Below, one piece after another: positions 1-8,969 of a DNA stretch of 64,000 nucleotides. Numbering within the stretch: position 1 is the first letter of the stretch; each line of letters opens with the position of its first letter. A model generated the notes under the pieces. It was given only the letters and a program-made list of their open reading frames with translations, was not told where the DNA came from and searched no databases. Both the position numbers and the translations under genes were made by a program. The DNA is from an uncultured Collinsella sp. (GTDB lineage Bacteria > Actinomycetota > Coriobacteriia > Coriobacteriales > Coriobacteriaceae): NCBI GenBank assembly GCA_934667065.1, contig CAKULD010000004.1, positions 177,923 through 241,922 on the forward strand, read 5' to 3'.

Positions 1-3000
1 GCGAGCATTATGTTGCCGCGCGTGCCGGGAAGCGCAAACGCCTTCATATTGCCGCTCGCGCCCACCGAAGCCTATGCCGACGAAGAAGACCCCTTCAAGG
101 TGCTCGTTCTCTCGCGCACCATGTTCGGCGTGGTCGTGGTCGACGTCGCCAACAAGAATACGCCCATCACGGGTGCCCAGGTCACACTAACGTCGCGCTA
201 TGCCGCAGGCAAGCAGCTCACCGCCACCACCGATGACGAAGGCACGGCCATCTTTGAGGTTGCCCCGCTTTCGGAAGGCTACGTGGACGAGGCGACACTC
301 CTTGACGCGTATGACTTTAACGGCGGCATCTCCATCAGCATGCCAGGCTACCGCGATGTCGAGATTCCCCTTGCGCGTATCCAGGGCGGTACCGCCATTA
401 CCGCGCCCACGCGTCCGCTCTCCGACGGTGAGCCATACTTTCGCCAGCTCACGTTTGACGAATGGGACATCCAGTACGCCGACGCCACATTCATGGCGAT
501 GCCCAAAGACGATGCAGCAAATGCGCAGCCCGACACGCACGCCTTTACCGTGCAGGCTCATCTGCCGCAGGGCGGACAGGCGACGTTGCATATCAACAAA
601 GTAATGCCCGCCGTGGGCAGCTCGCCCGAAACCGTCACGCAAATTGGCCAGGTCAAGGCCAGTGCAACGGGTGCGGATAATCTGGCGACGTTCACGCTCG
701 AAGACAAGTTCCTCGATGCGGCGTCGGGCCTTCTGGAAGAAGGGTGCAAGCTGCGCTTTGCGCTCGACTACCAGGGTAAAACCTACACGCTCTCCTCCCC
801 CATGAGCGTTGCCACCGCACCGGCTTCCAAGGCTGAATCGGGCTCGACCACCATCATTCCCACCACCATGGATCAAGAGATCACTCCGTTTGATTTCCCC
901 GCGGCGTTCCCCGGCATCGGCGGCAACAAGTTCACCTGCTGGATGCCCACGTTTCCGATCCTCTTCGATTTCTCGTTTGCCGGGTGCGTGTTGTTTGGCG
1001 GCGGATACAAACCGGCCAGCTATATGAACGATTCGGGCAACCCTGATCCGGAGTATTGGAAGAAGTCGCCGCGCGAGTCGGGCGCCAAGCAGGCAAACCG
1101 CTACCTCGACGAAATGGAGGGGAAGTGGAACCAATACAAGAGCATGAGCGCCGGCTCGGGCACCGACCCAAGAAACACTAAGCTCCTTCGCCACCATTGC
1201 ACGCTGCTGTTCACGATGGATATCGCAACACAGGTGTACGGATCGCTCGCCTACGACTGGGTAGGCAAAACTTGGGGCGATAACAACGATCCGGCGTTTG
1301 GCAATATTAAGGCCCTCTTCCAAGTAAAAACCGACCTCAACTGGACCGAGCAGTTCACCTTGGGCCCGGTGCCGTTTTTCCTCAACGTCAATCCTTGGGT
1401 GTTGGCAAAGCTGGCGCTCGCGGTAGGCGCCCACACACACGGCAGCGGTGCGGCGTTCTTCAAAAACATTTCGCTCGACTATTCCAATACGTCGGGATCA
1501 TTCACCATCCAGATCGGGCTTGCCGTCACCTTTGGAGCCGGCGTTGCAGGCGTCGCTTCGTCCGCCGTGCGCGGTGCCGCATCCCTCACACTGTTCATTG
1601 GGTACGAGAAGGCGGACGGCCACCAGCTTCCGCGGCTGCGCGTGGGTGCCGACGTCGATGTCGACGTGATACTCCAGTTCATCATGTTCAAGTGGACCAC
1701 CAAGGCCTGGTCGGGGTCGTGGCCCACACTTCTCGATTCGTGGAACATGTCGGTCAACAACGGCGACCAGTATGTACCCCAGCGCTCTGAGCTGGCCTTG
1801 GATGGAGATGCGCCTTATACGCTGGATGCCTGCTTTGGCGCGACCGGCAATGCCGAGGCAGGTGGTGTGCCGCAGTTTATCGCGTCAGCCACCATCGTCA
1901 CCAATGCCGAGCTGCTCGCATGCGCCGAAGTTGCAGCCACCCCCGTAAACGTCGCGCCGGTCGTACGTGACTGGGACCGGGCGGTCACGCGTATTGAGCT
2001 CGACGCGGATGCAGAGAGCGCTGACACGGGACAGGTCGAACATTTCGTCCACGCTCTGATGGAGAATGACGAAAATGCCGCGCCGATGTATGAGTACACC
2101 TACATCGGGCAGGCGACGAACGCCGCTGTGGACCCGAACACCAATTCTGCCGGCGTGTCGGAGGACGAGAGAGGCGGCATAAAGCCCTCGAGCGACAAGG
2201 TGCTCTTCACCGGCGTGCTCAGCGAAGCCCACATGAAGTTAGCGATGATTGCCGGCGTGGAGTGCCTGTTCCGTATCGCCTCGGTGCGTTACGGCGAGGA
2301 TGGCCGCTCGCGCCTGGTAGTACACACAAAGACGAACGGCGCGTGGTCCGCTCCCACACCCGTGGACTTCCCCCTTGGGTTTGGCGAGGGCGACGTGGAG
2401 CGCAATGGCATATTTGATTACGACTTCGACGTGGTGGAATATACAGACGGGAGAGGAAACCAAGACGCCTACGTGCTGCTGGTCTCGGGCGAACGTCCGG
2501 CTGGCGACAACACCCTTTTCGATACGGCAAGTACAGCCGGCATACTGTCCGTTGTGCGCCTGCGCATAAGCAATAGCGAAGTTCGCGTGATATCGCACAC
2601 GTCGTGGCGTAGCATCTCGCGCGGCCGCCTGCAGGAGGACGGCTACCATTGCCTGCAGTGTCCGCGCATCACGGTGGGCAAAACGCTTGTCGACGGACGT
2701 CTGTCGGGCGCCTATCTCCACCGCCGCGGAGCCACCGCAGAAAAGGCGCTCGGCACCGAGGCAGAAGTCGTGCTCGAGTGCTTTACTCTGTGGTCGGATC
2801 TGTCGGGTGACAGCCTCACGTTCCGTCAGGTTCTCCGCTTTCCGCAAGCGCCGTCGAGCATCGAGCTGGGCGCGCCCGAGAATATCAACGGCAAAATGGT
2901 GGTGCCCGTCGCATACGAGACTGGAAGCGGTTGTGGTTGCGCATCGTACGCCGTGATCGGCCAGTCCATCGCGGGTTGGGGCGTTATGTCGCCAGATGCC

Positions 3001-4323
3001 ACAGTGCCCCACGCGGTGCCGTGGCCGCAGCACACGGGCTTTTTGGCTACCGTCAACGAGCAGCTGCAGCATATTACTTGGACACGAGGCGCGACGGCAT
3101 TTGCATCGGAGCCCGTGGGCGCCGCGGGCTGTGGCCCGGCGTCGTTCAGCGCGAGCAACAACGGTCGGTGCTTGATGTACGTAGAGAACACCGACGGCAA
3201 GGTGGGACAGACCTACGACGAAGAAGGCAACCCGGTAGCGGTGATGGGCAAGCACTTCCGCATCTTCGCCAGCACCTTGGAACGCGATCTGTTCACAGAA
3301 CCGTTCGTGATGTGTGAGCTCGACCACCCCGTCGATCAGATAACGACGTTTTTAACGTCGGGCGGTATGCTCTCGGCGCTCGCCACGCACATTGTGAGCG
3401 CCGAGCAGAGCAAGGCAGAACTGCACGGCATCGAAGTGCCCCTGGTAGCGTGCGCCACTCCGACGGGTGCGGTCGCTACCTCGGGCGCGGTCGTGCCCGG
3501 AGCAGCAGGCGAATCCTTCATGGTCACGGTGCGAAACGACGGCAACACCTTGCTGACCGCCGGTACGATCGATCTGTACCGAGAGGGCTCTAACCAGCCG
3601 TTCTCCAGCGCATCCATCGGGTTCGGAGCGAACGCACGCATGGCATCGATCTACGATCCAGAGCTTGCCGAGGACCCTTCGGCCAACGACATGGCACACG
3701 TGAAGTACGCAGTCGAGACGCTGGGCGCACGTTTTGCGACGCACCCGCTGGTCGCTGACAATGGCAACGCCGTGCTGGCACCGGGTTGCACGGCACAGTT
3801 CCGCATGAGCTTTGCCATCCCGGAGAGCTGGGGCGACGAGGTGGGCAAACGCGTCACGCTGTATGCGAAGGCGCGCGACCTGGTGGCACTCGATCCCGTA
3901 ACGCTCGAGGAGATCCGACCCGGCGCAAACTCGGCTCTGGGCGCTGTGCTGCACGAGCTTCACATGCCCGACGCAGCATGCGAACGTGCAGAGGTGCTGG
4001 TGGGCGTAAGCAGCAACGCGGATACGACGGGACTCCACGACGCACCGATGACCGTGGACGGCGATGGCGGCTCGAGCGGCGGCGGTTCCGGCACGGGAGG
4101 CAGCTCCGGCGGAAGCGGCTCTGGCAGCGGCAAGGGCAACGACAATAACAAGCGCTCCGGAAAAACGGGCGCGCTCGCCGGCACGGGTGACAGCAACATC
4201 CCCCTGACGGCAGCCGCAGCAGCACTCGCCGCAGCCGGAGCCGGCCTCGTCGCCTACAGCGCTCGCCGCGCCACACTCGAGCGTAGTGGCAGCGATGGAG
4301 CCGGAACGGATGAGTCCCGCTAG
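1..4323 (+). CDS. Large wall-anchored surface protein, 5' end outside window
   Basis: The frame is open to the left edge, so the true start lies upstream. An early hydrophobic stretch ending in AYADEE looks like the end of a signal peptide. Just after it a segment (VVVVDVANKNTPITGAQVTL) resembles a Cna-B/SpaA-type beta-sandwich repeat. The long middle part has no domain I recognise. The last ~100 residues are a Gly/Ser-rich linker, then LAGTGD, an Ala-rich membrane segment and a basic tail (YSARR). This is the layout of a sortase substrate, but with LAGTG in place of LPxTG. It is probably a secreted, wall-linked protein of unknown ligand. The anchor call is firm; the role is unknown. Confidence 0.75.
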   Translation, partial: ASIMLPRVPGSANAFILPLAPTEAYADEEDPFKVLVLSRTMFGVVVVDVANKNTPITGAQVTLTSRYAAGKQLTATTDDEGTAIFEVAPLSEGYVDEATLLDAYDFNGGISISMPGYRDVEIPLARIQGGTAITAPTRPLSDGEPYFRQLTFDEWDIQYADATFMAMPKDDAANAQPDTHAFTVQAHLPQGGQATLHINKVMPAVGSSPETVTQIGQVKASATGADNLATFTLEDKFLDAASGLLEEGCKLRFALDYQGKTYTLSSPMSVATAPASKAESGSTTIIPTTMDQEITPFDFPAAFPGIGGNKFTCWMPTFPILFDFSFAGCVLFGGGYKPASYMNDSGNPDPEYWKKSPRESGAKQANRYLDEMEGKWNQYKSMSAGSGTDPRNTKLLRHHCTLLFTMDIATQVYGSLAYDWVGKTWGDNNDPAFGNIKALFQVKTDLNWTEQFTLGPVPFFLNVNPWVLAKLALAVGAHTHGSGAAFFKNISLDYSNTSGSFTIQIGLAVTFGAGVAGVASSAVRGAASLTLFIGYEKADGHQLPRLRVGADVDVDVILQFIMFKWTTKAWSGSWPTLLDSWNMSVNNGDQYVPQRSELALDGDAPYTLDACFGATGNAEAGGVPQFIASATIVTNAELLACAEVAATPVNVAPVVRDWDRAVTRIELDADAESADTGQVEHFVHALMENDENAAPMYEYTYIGQATNAAVDPNTNSAGVSEDERGGIKPSSDKVLFTGVLSEAHMKLAMIAGVECLFRIASVRYGEDGRSRLVVHTKTNGAWSAPTPVDFPLGFGEGDVERNGIFDYDFDVVEYTDGRGNQDAYVLLVSGERPAGDNTLFDTASTAGILSVVRLRISNSEVRVISHTSWRSISRGRLQEDGYHCLQCPRITVGKTLVDGRLSGAYLHRRGATAEKALGTEAEVVLECFTLWSDLSGDSLTFRQVLRFPQAPSSIELGAPENINGKMVVPVAYETGSGCGCASYAVIGQSIAGWGVMSPDATVPHAVPWPQHTGFLATVNEQLQHITWTRGATAFASEPVGAAGCGPASFSASNNGRCLMYVENTDGKVGQTYDEEGNPVAVMGKHFRIFASTLERDLFTEPFVMCELDHPVDQITTFLTSGGMLSALATHIVSAEQSKAELHGIEVPLVACATPTGAVATSGAVVPGAAGESFMVTVRNDGNTLLTAGTIDLYREGSNQPFSSASIGFGANARMASIYDPELAEDPSANDMAHVKYAVETLGARFATHPLVADNGNAVLAPGCTAQFRMSFAIPESWGDEVGKRVTLYAKARDLVALDPVTLEEIRPGANSALGAVLHELHMPDAACERAEVLVGVSSNADTTGLHDAPMTVDGDGGSSGGGSGTGGSSGGSGSGSGKGNDNNKRSGKTGALAGTGDSNIPLTAAAAALAAAGAGLVAYSARRATLERSGSDGAGTDESR

Positions 4324-4370
4324 CTCTCAGCGCTTTTGCGAGCGGCGTTGACCCCGTTCGTCGAGCACAA

Positions 4371-4406
4371 AAGGGGCTGGCTCTGATAACCCAGAGTCAG
4401 CCCCTT
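4371..4406 (-). terminator. Rho-independent terminator
   Basis: Arms 4371-4384 and 4393-4406 form a 14-bp stem with one mismatch. On the minus strand the stem is followed by TTTT. It lies just past the stop of the minus-strand membrane protein gene and 47 nt past the stop of the surface protein gene, so it may serve both. Its sequence resembles the hairpin at 5411-5445. Confidence 0.75.
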
Positions 4407-4411
4407 GCGCA

Positions 4412-4996
4412 TTAGATATCGCCGGCGTCGTCGAACTCTGCCTCGAGCTTGGCACGGCGCTTTTTCGCCGTGAAGAACGATGCGCACAGAACGGCGAATG
4501 TGGCTATGAAAATCGTCGCACCGCAGAACACGCCCGTAACCAGGTTCGCCAACCAAAAGACGCTTTCGAGCGGAACGATCTGCGCCTCGGCGATGCAGCG
4601 CATCGCGGCGACAACAAGCGCGCTCACAGCTCCACTGAGACCACTGATAAGCAGGAAATACCCGGCAGGAAGATGCTCAGTCTGTCCAAAACGGTTTGTA
4701 TCGACATAGCCCTTCCGCGTTTGCAGCACCACGCAGATTAGCATCACGATAACGAGCCACGCATACATGGCAGCCTCGAACGGTGTCGCAAAGAGGTGCG
4801 GCATTTCGCTGGCATCGCTGTGAACCCACGCGACCTGTCGAGCTATAAATTGATAGAAGAGAATTGCCAGCATGCCAAATGAAAGCAGCGCGAAGCCAAT
4901 CTTGTAAATCTTTGCGTTTTCCGCCTCCAAGCGCTCATCCCTAGGGCCGGCATATTCACGCCACTTTTGCACGATTTTCAGATCTTCAAATTTCAT
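4412..4996 (-). CDS. Four-helix membrane protein paired with an Xre regulator
   Basis: 194 residues with four predicted membrane helices, roughly residues 33-52, 73-93, 111-135 and 144-174, and charged ends (KKRRAKLEAEFDD at the C terminus). It begins 9 nt after the stop of the upstream helix-turn-helix gene, so the two are one transcript. Small membrane proteins paired with a 70-residue Xre regulator are common in Gram-positive bacteria (DUF2178/DUF6773-like pairs). I cannot assign a family or a function with certainty. Confidence 0.7.
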   Translation of the reverse strand: MKFEDLKIVQKWREYAGPRDERLEAENAKIYKIGFALLSFGMLAILFYQFIARQVAWVHSDASEMPHLFATPFEAAMYAWLVIVMLICVVLQTRKGYVDTNRFGQTEHLPAGYFLLISGLSGAVSALVVAAMRCIAEAQIVPLESVFWLANLVTGVFCGATIFIATFAVLCASFFTAKKRRAKLEAEFDDAGDI

Positions 4997-5005
4997 AGCG
5001 AACTC

Positions 5006-5236
5006 CTAAAGAGCGTTAGGGTCGGCGTCGATTTCGTCTTCCCAAAACAAGTCGTTCAACGTAACGCGCAGCGCTTTACAGATTGCCACGCACAAATTGA
5101 GCGTGGGGTTGTAGCCGCCCGCCTCGATCAGACCGATGGTCTGGCGCGTAACGCCCACGGCCTCGGCTAAGTCAGCTTGCGAAAGGCCAGCAGCCGCACG
5201 CGCCGCCTTCATGCGTAGGTTCTTTTTGCCCGGCAT
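5006..5236 (-). CDS. Small Xre-family helix-turn-helix regulator
   Basis: 76 residues. The core (MKAARAAAGLSQADLAEAVG, then TRQTIGLIEAGGYNPTLNLC) is a Cro/C1-type helix-turn-helix, followed by the LNDLFWED ending usual for this group. The ATG at 5236 was chosen because GGGAG precedes it; an upstream in-frame ATG would add 20 residues without homology. It leads a two-gene operon with the membrane protein and probably regulates that operon. Confidence 0.85.
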   Translation of the reverse strand: MPGKKNLRMKAARAAAGLSQADLAEAVGVTRQTIGLIEAGGYNPTLNLCVAICKALRVTLNDLFWEDEIDADPNAL

Positions 5237-5410
5237 GGAGCTCCCTTCGTAAATGTGGACAAATATCCGTTGCAACATGACAGAAATATATTGCATCCAT
5301 CAGAAGATGTCAACTATATCTGTCTTTATGGAAATCATGTTCGTCATTGCGCACGATGCCCCACTGCACCCGAAACCGCGCGAGGCGCTGGCCCTGCTCA
5401 TCGAGCACCA

Positions 5411-5445
5411 AAAAGGGCTGGCCCCGATAACTCGGAGCCAGCCCT
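5411..5445 (-). terminator. Rho-independent terminator of the lipoprotein gene
   Basis: Arms 5414-5422 and 5437-5445 pair perfectly. The minus-strand copy runs into TTTTT. It lies 28 nt past the stop of the lipoprotein gene. It shares the TCGAGCAC flank, GGGCTGG arm and GATAA loop core with the hairpin at 4371-4406. Confidence 0.75.
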
Positions 5446-5472
5446 GAGTCGCCTGACGTGAGAATCGCGGCG

Positions 5473-6492
5473 TTATTTGAGCTTCAGTGCCTCCATCATA
5501 GGCACGGCGGCATCCCAGTCGATCTTCCAGCCGATCGACACGCGGACGGTCTCGCCCGTCGCGGGAGCCGTCGCAAACAGTGTATGGCCGTTGTCGGGAC
5601 CGGTAAAGCGCAGCCACGTTATGCCGTTGTACTCGATCTGGTCGGTTGTTGTCTCCTTGCCTTCGTAGACCTGCTCTAGGCTTGCAACCTCTTCCTCCGG
5701 CGAGCGCGGGAAGATACTGATGTTCAGGCGTCCTCCAGTCTCGTCGTGGAAGAAGTTTGCCTTTTCGCGCTCTTCGTCGGACGAATCCAGCGTGTACCCA
5801 TCGGCGGCCTCGATGCTGCACGATGCGCAGTCGACGCCCGTTAAATCTGCCTTCTCGCCAGAATCGGCCACGCCGCCGGCCGCCTTGAACTCCTTGGTCT
5901 CGCATCCCGTGGTGTCAAAGTGCATGGCCTCATGATTCTTGGCGGGGGCGTAAGCGTCTACGAACTCGACAGTGATGGGCCCGTAGTACGCCGTCTTGGG
6001 CGCCCAGAAATACACGTACTCAACGGTCTCGCCCGGGCCGATATCTGGCCTCTTGGAAAGATCGATGCCCTCGTGAAGCTCATCGGGAGCCTCACTTGCA
6101 ACGTAGTCGAGCACGGCCGCCTTGCCGGAAGTAAACAACGGGTCGCCTGCCTCAAGATCGCCCTGGGCAGCATGCACGTTAAAGGAGCTAAACGTCCTGT
6201 TCTTTTCATTGTTGTTGGTGATCTTGACGTGCAGGTAAAAGCCGTCCTGCAGCTTAGCGTCGCCGCGATAGAACGTACCGTGGGCTACCGACTCATAGGT
6301 TATGCCAGCCACCTCGACCGTCTGCGCCTCATAGGCCTTGGCCTTCTTCTCTACGGGAGCACTGCCGCCCGAGCTGCCAGCCGAGCCGCTCGGAGCACTA
6401 CCGCCACAGCCGGCCACCGAACACGCCAGCACGGCCGAAAGCGTCACGGTGGGAATTCCTAACAGCAGCTTTTTCGTCATGGGCTTCATCAT
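5473..6492 (-). CDS. Secreted lipoprotein, DUF5067/DUF4352-like
   Basis: 339 residues. The N terminus is a lipoprotein signal: MMKPMTKK, a hydrophobic core and a VAGC lipobox, then a Gly/Ser-rich tether. The next ~150 residues (FYLHVKITNNNEKNRTFSSF, then GPGETVEYVYFWAP) resemble the immunoglobulin-like DUF4352/DUF5067 lipoproteins of Gram-positive bacteria. The last third is a separate region of no known family. The start at 6492 is favoured by AAAGGAG 8 nt upstream; ORF extension above it is unsupported. It is expected on the outer face of the membrane. Its ligand is unknown. Confidence 0.75.
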   Translation of the reverse strand: MMKPMTKKLLLGIPTVTLSAVLACSVAGCGGSAPSGSAGSSGGSAPVEKKAKAYEAQTVEVAGITYESVAHGTFYRGDAKLQDGFYLHVKITNNNEKNRTFSSFNVHAAQGDLEAGDPLFTSGKAAVLDYVASEAPDELHEGIDLSKRPDIGPGETVEYVYFWAPKTAYYGPITVEFVDAYAPAKNHEAMHFDTTGCETKEFKAAGGVADSGEKADLTGVDCASCSIEAADGYTLDSSDEEREKANFFHDETGGRLNISIFPRSPEEEVASLEQVYEGKETTTDQIEYNGITWLRFTGPDNGHTLFATAPATGETVRVSIGWKIDWDAAVPMMEALKLK

Positions 6493-6926
6493 CCTCACCG
6501 CTCCTTTCGGCTTGCAGCTCATCCGCTGCCCGAGGCTTTCGTCGGCCCCGTGGTATCGGCTTCCGCTATGAGCGTATGACGAAACGCGGCGCCGGCGAAG
6601 TGACCCACGGCCCAAATAACGACCCGCCAGCGTTCCTTATGGGCCAAAGGAACTCGCACACGCACGCCCGTGGCCCATAAAACGAGACACCTGTCCCAAT
6701 GTTCGATTTGAACCAACAGCCGCAAACAAGATAGGGCGCCTTCAGCCGCCTTCAAACTTACTCGGACAGAACCGACTCGGTTTTGCCCGAGTAAACGCCA
6801 TTCCATCAAATTACGAACGATTGTTCGATGGATTTCGTGTTGGGTGGAATCGTACGAGGGCTGGGCTATGCTACCTTGACTATCTATATGACTTAAACGC
6901 AGCAAAGGAGCATCGAGAGAGCGAGT
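6493..6926. other. Divergent intergenic region upstream of the topoisomerase operon
   Basis: 434 nt without a credible gene. It holds a LexA-like palindrome (6814-6827). The sequence TTGACTATCTATATGACTTA near 6878-6897 could hold promoter elements for the downstream operon. Confidence 0.5.
6814..6827. promoter_or_regulatory. Candidate LexA (SOS) box
   Basis: CGAACGATTGTTCG is a perfect palindrome of CGAAC-N4-GTTCG. Actinobacterial LexA boxes are TCGAAC-N4-GTTCGA, and this site matches 13 of the 14 positions outside the two first bases of that form except the leading T. It is about 100 nt upstream of the ParE-like start. Binding is inferred. Confidence 0.5.
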
Positions 6927-8924
6927 ATGGCAAAAAACACCGCAAACTATGGTAACGACAGTATCCGCCAGCTCAAGGATGAGGAGCGCGTACGTCTGCG
7001 CCCCGCCGTCATCTTTGGCTCGGACGGACTCGACGGCTGCGCGCACGCCGCCTTCGAGATCCTGTCCAACGCCGTTGACGAGGCACGCCAGGGCTACGGC
7101 AAGCTCATCACCCTCACCGCCTTTCGCGATGGCTCTATTCAGGTAGAGGACAACGGTCGTGGCTGCCCGCTCGACTGGAACCCTTCCGAGAAGCGCTTTA
7201 ACTGGGAACTCGTCTTTTGCGAGCTCTACGCCGGCGGCAAGTACAACAACAACCAGGGCGGCGACTACGACTTCTCGCTCGGCACCAACGGCCTGGGTTC
7301 GTGCGCAACCCAGTACGCCTCCGAGTACATGGACGTCACCGTCTGGCGCGATGGTAACAAATACTCCCTGCACTTTAAGAAGGGCAAAGTCGTCGGCGCC
7401 AAGAAGAAGGCACTCGAGATTGAGCCCAGCGACGAGAGCCGCACCGGCACCACCATCAAGTGGCGCCCCGACCTTGAGGTCTTTACCTCCATCAGCATTC
7501 CCCACGATTGGTATCGCGAGACCATGCGCCGCCAGGCCGTGGTCAACGCCAACGTGACCTTCCGCCTGCGTATCGAAGGCGACAACGGCGAATTTACCGA
7601 AGAGGACTTCTGCTATCCCAAGGGCATCGAGGACTACGTGCTCGAGAAGGTGGGCACCGACTACCTCACCGAGCCTTTCTTTATCGAGGCCGACCGTCGC
7701 GGTCGCGATCGCGAGGACCTGCCCGACTACAACGTAAAGATCACCGCATGCATGTGCTTCTCGCGCACCTTTATGATGCAGGAGTACTACCACAACTCCT
7801 CTTGGCTCGAGAACGGCGGCTCACCCGAGAAGGCTGCCCGCAGCGCCCTGACCAGCGCCATCGATGCCTACATCAAGCAGCAGGGTAAGTACAACAAAAA
7901 CGAGAGCGGTATTAAGTGGCAAGACGTCCAGGATTGCCTGGTGCTGGTGACCAACTGCTTCTCCACTCAGACGTCCTACGAAAACCAGACCAAGAAGGCC
8001 ATCAATAACCGCTTTATCCAGCAGGCCATGACCGCCTTCTTTAAGGAGCGCCTCTCGACCTATCTGATCGAAAACAAAGACGCCGCCAACAAGATTCTGG
8101 AGCAGGTGCTCATCAACAAGCGCTCGCGCGAGAACGCCGAGAAGACACGCCAGAGCATCAAGACCAACCTGCAGCAGAAGACCGATATGGCCAACCGCGT
8201 GCAGAAATTCATCGACTGCCGCTCCAAGGACAAGAATCGTCGCGAAATCTACATCGTAGAGGGCGACTCGGCAGCAGGCGCCATTCGCACCTCGCGCGAT
8301 GCCGAGTTTCAGGGCGTTATGCCCGTCCGCGGCAAGATCCTCAACTGCTTGAAGGAGGACTATCCGCGCATCTTTAAGTCCGACATCATCATGGACCTCA
8401 TGCGCGTGCTGGGCTGCGGTGTGGAGATCAAGGACAAGCGTATCAAGAACCTTGGCGCCTTCGACCTGGACAACCTCAACTGGAACAAGGTCATCATCTG
8501 TACGGATGCCGACGTCGACGGTTACCACATCCGCACGCTCGTGCTCACCATGCTCTACCGCCTGGTGCCCACGCTTATCGACGAGGGTTACGTGTATATC
8601 GCCGAGTCGCCGCTCTACGAGATCAACTGCAAAGAGAAGACCTACTTTGCCTACACCGAGCTCGAGAAGAACGGCATCCTTAAGGAGATCGGCGACCAGA
8701 AGTGCTCGATCAACCGCTCCAAGGGTCTTGGTGAGAACGATCCGGACATGATGTGGCTCACCACCATGAACCCCGAGACGCGCCGCCTGATCAAGGTGGA
8801 GCCCGAGGACGTCACCAAGATGGAAACCATGTTCAACCTGTTGCTGGGCAACGACGAGGCGGGCCGCAAGCGCCATATCTCGGAGCACGGCAAGGAATAC
8901 CTGGACCAGCTGGACCTGCAGTAG
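6927..8924 (+). CDS. parE: Type IIA DNA topoisomerase, B subunit (ParE/GyrB-like)
   Basis: 665 residues, the usual length of ParE. The N-terminal GHKL ATPase domain shows EILSNAVDEA (Mg-binding Asn motif), VEDNGRGCP and GTNGLGS. The central transducer follows. The TOPRIM domain shows EGDSAAG and CTDADVDGYHI, the acidic metal site. It would supply ATP hydrolysis to a heterotetramer with the ParC-like protein encoded 45 nt downstream. The sequence is divergent from housekeeping GyrB and resembles the additional topoisomerase found in many Firmicutes and Coriobacteriia. Whether it acts as topoisomerase IV or as a specialised gyrase cannot be told from sequence. A LexA-like box lies upstream. Confidence 0.85.
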   Translation: MAKNTANYGNDSIRQLKDEERVRLRPAVIFGSDGLDGCAHAAFEILSNAVDEARQGYGKLITLTAFRDGSIQVEDNGRGCPLDWNPSEKRFNWELVFCELYAGGKYNNNQGGDYDFSLGTNGLGSCATQYASEYMDVTVWRDGNKYSLHFKKGKVVGAKKKALEIEPSDESRTGTTIKWRPDLEVFTSISIPHDWYRETMRRQAVVNANVTFRLRIEGDNGEFTEEDFCYPKGIEDYVLEKVGTDYLTEPFFIEADRRGRDREDLPDYNVKITACMCFSRTFMMQEYYHNSSWLENGGSPEKAARSALTSAIDAYIKQQGKYNKNESGIKWQDVQDCLVLVTNCFSTQTSYENQTKKAINNRFIQQAMTAFFKERLSTYLIENKDAANKILEQVLINKRSRENAEKTRQSIKTNLQQKTDMANRVQKFIDCRSKDKNRREIYIVEGDSAAGAIRTSRDAEFQGVMPVRGKILNCLKEDYPRIFKSDIIMDLMRVLGCGVEIKDKRIKNLGAFDLDNLNWNKVIICTDADVDGYHIRTLVLTMLYRLVPTLIDEGYVYIAESPLYEINCKEKTYFAYTELEKNGILKEIGDQKCSINRSKGLGENDPDMMWLTTMNPETRRLIKVEPEDVTKMETMFNLLLGNDEAGRKRHISEHGKEYLDQLDLQ

Positions 8925-8969
8925 CAGCACATCGATAACGACGGCCCACAAGAAGTTCAAGAGGATATC

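Noticed and set aside
187..1440. 417-codon minus-strand frame inside the surface protein gene
   Set aside because: Shadow frame, rich in Arg/Gly/His, with no ribosome site or homology.
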